NCBI GenBank assembly: GCA_905236495.1
Contig: CAJOPV010000190.1
Coordinates: 1 to 12,682, forward strand
From: an uncultured Christensenellaceae bacterium
GTDB taxonomy: Bacteria; Bacillota; Clostridia; Christensenellales; Aristaeellaceae
DNA length: 12,682 nt
Direction: 5' to 3'
Shown piece by piece: positions 6,734 to 12,682 of the stretch (its first letter is position 1; each line of letters starts with the position of its first letter). The position numbers and the translations under genes are program-made. A model generated the notes under the pieces. That model was not told the DNA's origin, did not search any database, and saw nothing but the letters and a program-made list of their open reading frames with translations.

Positions 6734-7264
6734 GTGAACGCCTTTGAATTGCTGGGATTGCCCGCGGACGCTGACGAGCAGCAGATCCGCCGGGCTTACC
6801 ATGCCAAGGTGAAAAGCTGCCACCCCGATCAGTTTGCCGATCAAGAAAAGCAGCAGCAGGCCCAGGCCCAGCTGGTGCAACTGAACCTGGCCTATGAAGA
6901 GGCGCTGCGCAAGGCCGCGGCGGTGAAGCCCACGGTATATCAGCGGGTGCCGGTGGAGCAGGCCAAGACCACGGCGAAAAGGCTGCTGAGCCAGGAACGC
7001 TACGAAAGCGCCCTGCTGCAATTGGGCCGGGCGGAGAGCCGTGACGACGAATGGTATTTCATCCAGGGAGAAATTTTGATGGGCATGAAGCAGTACGGCT
7101 CCGCCCACCAATCCTTCCGGGAGGCCGTGCGGCTGCAGCCGGATAACAACGAATACCGCCGGGGAGCCCTGGACGCGGCGGTGGCGGTAAAAAAACGTCA
7201 GCGCTGGACCTACCGCATGGCGGACTGGGCCGACGGCATCCTGCATCCCCGGAAAAGACTGTAA
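6734..7264 (+). CDS. J-domain protein with TPR-like C-terminus
   Basis: A 176-aa protein. Residues 1-60 form a J-domain (begins MNAFELLGLPADADEQQIRR, with the essential HPD at 30-32), which recruits and stimulates DnaK. There is no Gly/Phe-rich region and no zinc-finger domain, so it is not full DnaJ. Residues about 85-150 read as two helix-turn-helix TPR-like repeats (ERYESALLQLGRAES, then YGSAHQSFREAVRLQPDNNE), followed by a basic tail. It is likely a specialised co-chaperone that brings particular clients to DnaK; no client is evident. The start is GTG at 6734, 18 bases after murA, with only a weak G-rich ribosome binding site, which suggests coupling to murA. It is placed between cell-wall and membrane-lipid genes. 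Confidence 0.85.
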   Translation: MNAFELLGLPADADEQQIRRAYHAKVKSCHPDQFADQEKQQQAQAQLVQLNLAYEEALRKAAAVKPTVYQRVPVEQAKTTAKRLLSQERYESALLQLGRAESRDDEWYFIQGEILMGMKQYGSAHQSFREAVRLQPDNNEYRRGALDAAVAVKKRQRWTYRMADWADGILHPRKRL

Positions 7265-7278
7265 GAAAGGAAAAACCC

Positions 7279-7794
7279 ATGAACCTTCCCAATCGACTGA
7301 CGATCCTGCGGATCGTCCTGATCCCGGTATGCCTGCTTCTGTGGGCGCTGAAGCTTCCCTGGTGGGCTGCGGCGGTGTTCGTCCTGGCGGCGGTCACCGA
7401 TTTTTTGGATGGCTATATCGCCCGGAAGCAGGGGATCGTGACGGTGTTCGGCAAGTTTGCGGACCCCGTTGCGGATAAGATTTTGGTGCTTACGGTGATG
7501 ATCTTCCTGGCTGCCGACGGGCGGCTGCCCGCCTGGGCGGTGGGCATCGTGGCGGCGAGGGAACTGATGGTGGACGGCCTGCGGCTGGTGGCGGTGGGCA
7601 AGGGCAATGTGATCGCCGCCGGGTGGCTGGGCAAGATCAAAACCAACACCCAATATTTCTGCGTGGTGGCGGCGATGCTTCTGCCGGCCGGGCACTGGGT
7701 CACCCTGGCCCTCGCCATCGCCATGAGCGGCATGACCGTCTGGAGCGGCGCTCAGTACTTCTGGGCCAGCCGGGACGTATTTCAGGAACAGTAA
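7279..7794 (+). CDS. pgsA: CDP-diacylglycerol--glycerol-3-phosphate 3-phosphatidyltransferase
   Basis: A 171-aa integral membrane enzyme that makes phosphatidylglycerophosphate, the precursor of phosphatidylglycerol and cardiolipin. The CDP-alcohol phosphatidyltransferase motif D-x2-DG-x2-AR-x8-G-x3-D-x3-D is complete: D41, D44, G45, A48, R49, G58, D62 and D66. Hydrophobic segments before, between and after give about five membrane spans. The N-terminus (NLPNRLTILRIVLIP) is typical of PgsA. The ATG at 7279 lies 14 bases after the J-domain gene behind an AAAGGA ribosome binding site, and recA follows after 33 bases. A pgsA-recA order is common in Bacillota, often with cinA in between; cinA is absent here. 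Confidence 0.95.
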   Translation: MNLPNRLTILRIVLIPVCLLLWALKLPWWAAAVFVLAAVTDFLDGYIARKQGIVTVFGKFADPVADKILVLTVMIFLAADGRLPAWAVGIVAARELMVDGLRLVAVGKGNVIAAGWLGKIKTNTQYFCVVAAMLLPAGHWVTLALAIAMSGMTVWSGAQYFWASRDVFQEQ

Positions 7795-7827
7795 GAACAC
7801 AGAAAGAGGATAAAAGGAGAAAAAACC

Positions 7828-8934
7828 ATGGCGAAGAAGGAATCCCCGAAGAAGGACATGAAGACCCTGGACGCGACCCAGCAGGAAAAATTAAAGGCGC
7901 TGGAGGCCACGCTGTCCTCCATTGAAAAGGAATTCGGCAAGGGCACCGTGATGAAGCTGGGGGACAAGACCGCCATGCAGGTGGAAACCGTGCCCACCGG
8001 CTGCCTGGATCTGGATATGGCCCTGGGCGTGGGCGGCATTCCCCGGGGGAGGATCATCGAGGTGTTCGGCCCGGAATCCTCCGGCAAAACCACCGTAGCG
8101 CTGCATGTGGTGGCCCAGGTGCAGAAAATGGGCGGCGCGGCGGCCTTTATCGACGCCGAGCATGCCCTGGACCCGGCCTACGCCAAGAACCTGGGCGTGA
8201 ATATCGATGAGCTGTACGTAAGCCAGCCCAACTGCGGCGAGGACGCCCTGGAGATCGCCGAAGCCCTGCTTCGCTCCGGCGCCATCGATATCGTGGTGAT
8301 CGACTCGGTGGCGGCGCTGGTGCCCAGGGCGGAAATCGACGGCGAAATGGGCGATTCCTTCGTGGGTATCCAGGCCCGGCTCATGAGCCAGGCCATGCGC
8401 AAGCTCACCGGCGTGGTGGCGAAAACCAACGCCATCGCCCTGTTCATCAATCAGATCCGCGAAAAAGTGGGCGTCATGTACGGCAACCCCGAAACCACCC
8501 CCGGCGGGCGGGCCCTGAAATTCTATTCCTCCGTGCGGCTGGACGTGCGCCGGGGCGAGCAGCTCAAGAACGGCAGCGAGGTCATCGGCAACCGCACCAA
8601 GGTGAAGGTCGTGAAAAACAAGGTGGCCCCGCCCTTCCGCACCTGCGAATTTGATCTGATCTACGGTCAGGGCATCAGCCGGGAAGGAAGCCTGCTGGAT
8701 AACGCGGTGGCGAAGGATATCATCGTGAAAAGCGGGGCCTGGTTCTCCTATAAGGATCAGCGCATCGCCCAGGGCCGGGACAACGCCCGCGTTTACTTAA
8801 AGGAGCATCCCGACGTGGCGGACGAGGTGGAGGCGGAGCTTCGCGCCCTGCTCACCCAGACCACCGTGCCCGCGTTGGATGAAAGCGATATCCCCGAAAT
8901 GAACCCCGATCTGGACGACAGCGATGAAGCATGA
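7828..8934 (+). CDS. recA: Recombinase RecA
   Basis: A 368-aa DNA-dependent ATPase that forms filaments on single-stranded DNA for homologous recombination and triggers SOS repressor self-cleavage. Walker A GPESSGKT is at 81-88; the core includes FIDAEHALDP, VVIDSVAALVPRAEI (Walker B region), SFVGIQARLMSQAMRKL and the DNA-binding loop NQIREKVGVMYGNPETTPGG. The N-terminus is about 15 residues longer than in E. coli and lysine-rich, and the C-terminal tail is acidic (ending DLDDSDEA) as usual. The ATG at 7828 has AAAGGAG upstream. I see no own promoter and no clear SOS box in the 33 bases before it, so it seems to depend on upstream transcription. Its last 11 bases overlap the next gene. Confidence 0.98.
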   Translation: MAKKESPKKDMKTLDATQQEKLKALEATLSSIEKEFGKGTVMKLGDKTAMQVETVPTGCLDLDMALGVGGIPRGRIIEVFGPESSGKTTVALHVVAQVQKMGGAAAFIDAEHALDPAYAKNLGVNIDELYVSQPNCGEDALEIAEALLRSGAIDIVVIDSVAALVPRAEIDGEMGDSFVGIQARLMSQAMRKLTGVVAKTNAIALFINQIREKVGVMYGNPETTPGGRALKFYSSVRLDVRRGEQLKNGSEVIGNRTKVKVVKNKVAPPFRTCEFDLIYGQGISREGSLLDNAVAKDIIVKSGAWFSYKDQRIAQGRDNARVYLKEHPDVADEVEAELRALLTQTTVPALDESDIPEMNPDLDDSDEA

Positions 8935-9718
8935 GCATGACCGGGGCGGGAAATGCAGTCTGTGCCGGATCGAGCTGGATCACGTAGGCGTCACCGCCGG
9001 GGCGGATACGCTGGTGGAGGATGTGAGCTTTCATATCCACTGCGGGCAGATGACCGCCTTGGTTGGCCCCAACGGGGCGGGAAAAACCACCCTGGTCCGG
9101 GCCATCCTGGGCCAGCGGCCCCATACCGGGCGCATCCGCCACGTGGATGAGGCGGGGCATGACCTGCCTGCGCCCCGCATCGGCTATGTGCCCCAGCAAT
9201 TGCCCTTCGATCGGGAAATGCCGCTGACGGTATGCGACCTGCTCTCGGCCTCCCTGGGCAGCCGCCCGGTGTGGACCGGGGTGGGAAAGGCTATGCGCAG
9301 GCGCGTCCATCAGGCCCTGGAGGAGACCCAGGCCGCCAGCCTCATCGATAAGCGGCTGGGGGCCCTGAGCGGCGGGGAACTGCAGCGGGTGCTGCTGGCG
9401 ATGGCCTTGAGCCCACTGCCAGATCTTCTGGTACTGGACGAGCCCGTTTCCGGCGTGGATCAGAACGGGCTGCAATTGTTTCTGCAAACGGTGTCCGCCC
9501 TGCGGGAGACCCATCACCTGGCGATCCTGATGGTTTCCCACGATTGGGAGCTGGTGCGGCGCTATGCCGATTTCGTGGTGCTGGTTAAGCAAAAGGTGCT
9601 CAAGACCGGCGCGCCCCAGGAGGTTTTTTCCTCCCCGGAATTTTTGAACGTGTTCCGGGGGGAGATCGGCAGCGCCCTGGACCGGGACGCCGCCGCCGGG
9701 GCGATCTTCAAGCCGTAA
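8924..9718 (+). CDS. Zinc/manganese-type ABC transporter ATP-binding protein
   Basis: A 264-aa ABC ATPase of the metal-importer (ZnuC/MntB/TroB) type. Walker A GPNGAGKTT is at 48-56, the Q-loop YVPQQ at 88-92, the signature LSGGELQ at 148-154, Walker B LLVLDEP at 168-174 and the switch histidine H206 in VSHD. Its partner is the ABC-3 family permease downstream, and metal import is inferred from that pairing. The first 15 residues contain H-x-H and C-x-x-C (H3, H5, C11, C14), not needed for the ATPase fold and possibly metal-binding. It begins inside the recA end (11-base overlap, +1 frame) without a strong ribosome binding site, so translation is probably coupled to recA. The exact metal is unknown; no regulator or binding protein is adjacent. 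Confidence 0.9.
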   Translation: MKHEHDRGGKCSLCRIELDHVGVTAGADTLVEDVSFHIHCGQMTALVGPNGAGKTTLVRAILGQRPHTGRIRHVDEAGHDLPAPRIGYVPQQLPFDREMPLTVCDLLSASLGSRPVWTGVGKAMRRRVHQALEETQAASLIDKRLGALSGGELQRVLLAMALSPLPDLLVLDEPVSGVDQNGLQLFLQTVSALRETHHLAILMVSHDWELVRRYADFVVLVKQKVLKTGAPQEVFSSPEFLNVFRGEIGSALDRDAAAGAIFKP

Positions 9719-9848
9719 AAACGGTGCTGCCGGTATGCTGCATGCCGGCCTTATCGGCGCTTCCTGCCGGAGCCGATTGACGGAGACCCATCGGCTGGTC
9801 ATGCGGTAACGCCCCATGCTTTCAGGGGCATGCCAAGGAGGAACACTG
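9719..9848 (+). promoter_or_regulatory. Structured gap between transporter ATPase and permease genes
   Basis: A 130-base gap in an otherwise tightly packed operon. A 9-bp hairpin spans 9729-9749. Then atcggc (9753-9758), gccgat (9772-9777) and atcggc (9790-9795) allow two mutually exclusive stems, and cggc at 9755-9758 can also pair with gccg at 9766-9769. A stem gcccc/ggggc (9811-9815 with 9825-9829) ends just before the permease ribosome binding site AAGGAGG (9835-9841). ttcct at 9761-9765 can pair with aggaa at 9839-9843. The layout could act as a regulatory element, but I recognise no known riboswitch. Confidence 0.4.
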
Positions 9849-10688
9849 TTGGATACAGTTTATCGGGTGATGGATGCGATCCTGCCCTTTGAGTGCTTCC
9901 GGCTGGGGTTTATGAAAAACGCCCTGCTGGCGATCCTGCTTCTGACGCCGCTGCTGGCGCTGCTTGGCACCATGGCGGTGAACCGGCGGATGGCCTTTTT
10001 TTCCGACGCCCTGGGGCATTCCGCCCTGGCGGGGGTAGGGTTGGGGATGCTGCTGGGCGTGCAAAACGACCTCATCAGCATGATCGTGTTCGGTATCCTC
10101 TGGGCGGTGGCGATTTCCCGCATCAACCGCACCGGGGGCGAAAGCGCCGATACCATCATCAGCGTGTTTTCCTCCACGGGCATTGCCGTGGGCCTGCTGA
10201 TCTTAAGCCGGAACGGCAGCTTTTCCAAGTATTCCTCCCTCCTGGCGGGAGACGTGCTCAGCGTGAAACCCCAGGATCTTTTCTGGCTGCTGCTGGCCCT
10301 GCCCCTGGGGGTTGGGGCCTGGGCTGCTTTGTATAATCGGCTGCTGCTCACCGCCGTGAACCCCGCCCTGGCCCACAGCCGGGGGGTCAAAACCAAATGG
10401 GTGGAGTACGCCTTTGTGACGCTGGTGGCGGTGGCGGTGATGCTGTCCATCCGCTGGGTGGGCGTGCTGCTCATTAACGCCCTCTTGATCCTGCCCGCCG
10501 CCGCTGCCCGGAATTTTTCCCGCACGGCAAAGCAGCACGCCCTTTTCAGCGTGCTCATCGGCCTCTTCTCCGGGGTCGCCGGCCTCATCGCCGCCTATTA
10601 CCTGGATACCGGCGTAGGCGCGGCGGTGGTGCTCTGCGCAGCAGTGATCTATGCCGCCACCCTGCCTTTGAAGAAGAGAACAAGATAA
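9849..10688 (+). CDS. Zinc/manganese-type ABC transporter permease (ABC-3 family)
   Basis: A 279-aa polytopic membrane protein, the usual size for ZnuB/MntC/TroC permeases, with about seven to eight hydrophobic spans. The family segment NRRMAFFSDALGHSALAGVGLG is clear near the N-terminus, as are the later segments VGVLLINALLILPAAAAR and GLIAAYYLDTGVGAAVVL. It should form the channel for the ATPase encoded just upstream. The start is taken as TTG at 9849 because AAGGAGG lies 7 bases before it; an in-frame ATG at 9816 lies upstream of that site and inside a hairpin. No substrate-binding protein gene is found in the window. The transcript ends at the hairpin at 10693-10713 or at the stronger one at 10850-10897. 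Confidence 0.92.
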   Translation: MDTVYRVMDAILPFECFRLGFMKNALLAILLLTPLLALLGTMAVNRRMAFFSDALGHSALAGVGLGMLLGVQNDLISMIVFGILWAVAISRINRTGGESADTIISVFSSTGIAVGLLILSRNGSFSKYSSLLAGDVLSVKPQDLFWLLLALPLGVGAWAALYNRLLLTAVNPALAHSRGVKTKWVEYAFVTLVAVAVMLSIRWVGVLLINALLILPAAAARNFSRTAKQHALFSVLIGLFSGVAGLIAAYYLDTGVGAAVVLCAAVIYAATLPLKKRTR

Positions 10689-10692
10689 TAAC

Positions 10693-10713
10693 CGGGGGCT
10701 TCTTCAGCCCCCG
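10693..10713 (+). terminator. GC-rich hairpin after the permease gene
   Basis: A perfect 8-bp stem (cgggggct/agcccccg) with loop tcttc lies 4 bases after the permease stop. No T-run follows (next bases are accccctg), so on its own it would be an inefficient terminator; it may protect the mRNA 3' end. Confidence 0.45.
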
Positions 10714-10849
10714 ACCCCCTGAACCAGTTCGTCCCGCCCCGGACCCAATCCGCGGAGCAAACAAGACCCATAGAAAGGCCAGTGCGCCGCTTCCGCATGG
10801 GGCACCGGGGAGCAGTCAGAGATTGCTCCCTCTATCAATTTGCGCCTGT
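10714..10849. other. Intergenic stretch with a small hairpin, no gene seen
   Basis: No convincing gene is visible. A perfect 7-bp stem (gggagca/tgctccc, 10808-10814 with 10824-10830) with a 9-base loop is present. An 82-codon leftward frame (10704-10952) crosses this stretch, but it runs through the terminator stem and I do not call it. Together with the hairpins on either side the region resembles a palindrome-rich intergenic element; whether it recurs in the genome cannot be seen here. Confidence 0.35.
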
Positions 10850-10897
10850 AAAATGAGGGCTTTCGGCGGCATTTCTGCCGCTGAAAGCCCTCATTTT
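10850..10897. terminator. Bidirectional terminator between convergent operons
   Basis: A 22-bp stem pairs 10850-10871 with 10876-10897 around a 4-base loop (tttc rightwards, GAAA leftwards). One pair is G-U rightwards and A-C leftwards. The stem begins with aaaa and ends with tttt, giving a T-run in both directions. It sits between the rightward metal-transporter genes and the leftward oppF group, exactly where a shared terminator is expected. Confidence 0.85.
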
Positions 10898-10915
10898 CCA
10901 GCAATTGGATGGATC

Positions 10916-10947
10916 GAACGAAAGACCGGTTCACTGGGCTTTCGTTC
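10916..10947. repeat. Inverted repeat behind the small membrane protein gene
   Basis: A perfect 9-bp inverted repeat (gaacgaaag/ctttcgttc) with a 14-base loop starts 5 bases after the stop of the 56-aa gene, read leftwards. No T-run follows directly, so it probably stabilises the transcript end ahead of the main terminator at 10850-10897. Confidence 0.5.
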
Positions 10948-10952
10948 ATCAT

Positions 10953-11123
10953 TTATCTTGCGAACAGGAGCATCGTAACGCCCACGATGATCAAGATGAG
11001 CACCAGGCAGGGCAAACCGATCACCAGCATGCCGGAAACCCACATGGTAAAGGAATCGTGTTTTTCCAGGGGCGGCGTCTGCTCGTCCATCAGCTCCTGC
11101 CGCTCCCGGTCCGCTTCGCGCAT
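10953..11123 (-). CDS. Small single-span membrane protein, unknown function
   Basis: A 56-aa protein. It begins MREADRERQELMDEQTP, a highly charged N-terminal segment of about 25 residues, followed by one strongly hydrophobic span at about 28-54 (GMLVIGLPCLVLILIIVGV and on) and ends in LLFAR. The ATG at 11123 lies only 2 bases after the oppF stop codon, with GGAGG 7 bases upstream inside the end of oppF; the stop is TAA at 10953-10955. The spacing and ribosome binding site make it a real, translationally coupled gene although it is short. The positive-inside rule does not give a clear orientation. Its position suggests an accessory role to the oligopeptide transporter, but this is inference; I do not recognise the family. 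Confidence 0.8.
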   Translation of the reverse strand: MREADRERQELMDEQTPPLEKHDSFTMWVSGMLVIGLPCLVLILIIVGVTMLLFAR

Positions 11124-11125
11124 GC

Positions 11126-12682
11126 TCAGGCCTCCTTGGTGGTCTTGACGTCAAAAAGGAACCGCTTTTCCTCGTCCAGCTTCCGCTGGGGATAATGGCA
11201 GGCGCAGAAATGATTGGGCTCGATCTCAACCAAGCTGGGCGACACCCGACGGCACTTATCCGTCGCCATGTAGCAGCGGGTGCAGAACTTGCAGCCGGCA
11301 GGGGGATTCACGGGGCTGGGGATATTGCCCTCCAGGATGATCTTTTCCTTATCGGCGGAATCGGCCTCCGTGGTGGGAATGGAGGAAAGCAGGGCCACGG
11401 TGTAGGGATGCCGGGGGTCGTCAAAGATGGTCTTCTTATCCGCCAGCTCCACGATGCTGCCCAGATACATGACGGCGATGCGGTCGGAAATGAACTTCAC
11501 CACCGACAGGTCGTGGGAGATAAACATATAGGTCAGGTGCTGCTTTTCCTTCAGCTCCTGCAGAAGGTTAATGATCTGGGACTGGATGGATACGTCCAGG
11601 GCGGATACGCACTCATCGCACACCACGAACTTGGGCTGCACAGCCAAGGCCCGGGCGATGCAGATGCGCTGCCGCTGACCGCCGGAGAACTGATGGGGAT
11701 AGCGATGCAGCATATATTCCTGCAAGCCGCACTTTTCCATGGTCTCCACGATGTACTGCCGCAGCGCGGTGGAGCCGTGCTTGAAGAAGTGATGGGTCAC
11801 CAGGCCTTCCTCGATGATCTGGCCCACCGTGAATCGGGGATTCAGGCTGGAGTAGGGATCCTGGAAGATGATCTGCAGATTCTTGCGCAGGCTGCGCATT
11901 TCCTTGACGCTGAGGCGGGCCAGGTCGATGCCGTTATCCTGCATGGCTTCATACTTGGCAAACTCGGGATCATCCTGATACCTGGCCTTCACCCGGGCCA
12001 GCTTATCCTGCAGCTCGGCGATGCGCTGATCCTGCTTCTCCGCCAGGCGATTCAGGCCCTGCAGCGCAGCTTCGGCCTTTTCCTTTCTCCGGGCGAGGCC
12101 GTCGGTATTCTTCCCCGCGGCTTCAGCGATCTCACCGGCTAACGCTTCCACGTTCACCTGCTGCTTCTTTTGCTTTCTCCCAATGGCATTGCGCTTTTTA
12201 TTTTCTTTGTAAATCTCCATCAGCAGGGAGATGCCTTCCGGGTCGTCCTTGGCATAGAAGCCCCCCAGGATCTTGGCGATATTGCTCAGGTTGGTGTTTT
12301 CATCGCACTGGGCAATATTGCATTCCTGCAAAAGGTAGAAATCCGCCCCGTCCTCTCCGCCGGCCTGCTGCACCTTCTTTTCCAGGTCCCGGGCCTTGGC
12401 GGAGGCCTTCGCCAGCTTCTTGCGGTATTTCCCCTCGTGCTTGATGGTATCCCACAGGTAGGAAGGGGTCAGCTCATCCAGGGTGACGCCGTAATACAGC
12501 GTGCAGCCCGCCGTTTGGGGATACAATTGCAGCAGCACGCGGCCCAGGGTGGATTTTCCGCAGCCGGATTCGCCCACGACCCCCAGCGTTTCGCCCTCGT
12601 AAATATCGATGGTGATATCCTCATTGGCCCGCACATACAGCCTGTTTTTCTGGAAGATGGAGGATTTGGCTACCGGAAAATA
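11126..12682 (-). CDS. oppF: Oligopeptide ABC transporter ATP-binding protein, OppF type, with large insertion (5' end outside window)
   Basis: 518 visible residues; the start lies outside the window, and only about ten residues should be missing since the first visible ones (YFPV) match the usual OppF start. It powers uptake of peptides with an OppD-type partner and permeases. Residue numbers count from the window edge: Walker A GESGCGKST 37-45, Q-loop IIFQDPYSSLNP 271-282, signature FSGGQRQR 332-339, Walker B FVVCDECVSALD 352-363 and switch H390. The usual Walker A to Q-loop distance is about 50-55 residues; here it is about 230, because some 180 charged, coiled-coil-like residues (about 72-255) are inserted in frame. 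After Walker B, DEC replaces the usual DEP. The C-terminal Opp domain has six cysteines (464, 467, 470, 477, 493, 495) instead of the usual four. It is followed by a small membrane protein gene. Confidence 0.93.
   Translation of the reverse strand, partial: YFPVAKSSIFQKNRLYVRANEDITIDIYEGETLGVVGESGCGKSTLGRVLLQLYPQTAGCTLYYGVTLDELTPSYLWDTIKHEGKYRKKLAKASAKARDLEKKVQQAGGEDGADFYLLQECNIAQCDENTNLSNIAKILGGFYAKDDPEGISLLMEIYKENKKRNAIGRKQKKQQVNVEALAGEIAEAAGKNTDGLARRKEKAEAALQGLNRLAEKQDQRIAELQDKLARVKARYQDDPEFAKYEAMQDNGIDLARLSVKEMRSLRKNLQIIFQDPYSSLNPRFTVGQIIEEGLVTHHFFKHGSTALRQYIVETMEKCGLQEYMLHRYPHQFSGGQRQRICIARALAVQPKFVVCDECVSALDVSIQSQIINLLQELKEKQHLTYMFISHDLSVVKFISDRIAVMYLGSIVELADKKTIFDDPRHPYTVALLSSIPTTEADSADKEKIILEGNIPSPVNPPAGCKFCTRCYMATDKCRRVSPSLVEIEPNHFCACHYPQRKLDEEKRFLFDVKTTKEA

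Noticed and set aside
8852..9817. 321-codon leftward open frame antisense to the transporter ATPase
   Set aside because: No recognisable domain or start signal; the opposite strand has all ABC ATPase motifs.
9816..9848. Upstream ATG as start of the permease
   Set aside because: It precedes the AAGGAGG ribosome binding site and sits in a hairpin loop; TTG at 9849 has ideal spacing.
10704..10952. 82-codon leftward open frame after the small membrane protein gene
   Set aside because: It runs through the 22-bp terminator stem and lacks a convincing ribosome binding site; kept only as a hint of a possible repeat.
11195..12142. 315-codon rightward open frame antisense to oppF
   Set aside because: His/Gly/Leu-rich shadow with no domain; it ends inside the oppF insertion with no gene signals.

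Overview
The window looks like a chromosomal stretch of a GC-rich member of the Bacillota, probably class Clostridia and possibly a gut lineage. This is inferred from strong GGAGG ribosome binding sites, sigma-A type promoters with 17-base spacers, an M3B oligoendopeptidase F, a DivIC-type division gene next to Ppx/GppA, and an OppF of an unusual insertion-bearing type. It is mostly core genome. I see no tRNA, rRNA, CRISPR array, insertion sequence or prophage.

Left part (1-5330), transcribed leftwards. A metal-dependent ImmA/IrrE-like peptidase with a C-terminal membrane anchor is followed by a FtsB/DivIC septum protein, a Ppx/GppA phosphatase, oligoendopeptidase F and a HIT-family nucleotide hydrolase. 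Ribosomal protein S21 (rpsU, 57 aa) has its own near-consensus promoter and a hairpin-bearing leader. A Nudix hydrolase lies beyond it. The peptidase has a good promoter and a strong Shine-Dalgarno sequence, but the codon at the expected start position is ACG. At the extreme left edge, three perfect short hairpins stand in a row before a rightward terminator. They may be the end of a structured RNA or of a transcript entering from outside.

Middle part (5371-10713), transcribed rightwards from a second promoter that is divergent from the peptidase promoter. The genes are murA (peptidoglycan precursor synthesis), a short J-domain protein with a TPR-like tail, pgsA-type phosphatidyltransferase, recA, and an ATPase plus permease of a zinc/manganese-type (ABC-3) importer. 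The ATPase gene overlaps the end of recA. The permease starts at a TTG after a 130-base gap with competing hairpins. No substrate-binding protein gene is present in the window.

Right part (10714-12682). An intergenic region carries a 22-bp-stem bidirectional terminator. Leftward-transcribed genes then follow: an OppF-type peptide-transporter ATPase cut by the window edge, and directly behind it a 56-aa single-span membrane protein. The OppF carries about 180 extra charged residues between Walker A and the Q-loop, and extra cysteines in its C-terminal domain.

The observations most worth checking are the OppF insertion with its small partner, the ACG start of the peptidase, the tandem hairpins at the left edge and the structured gap inside the metal-transporter pair.
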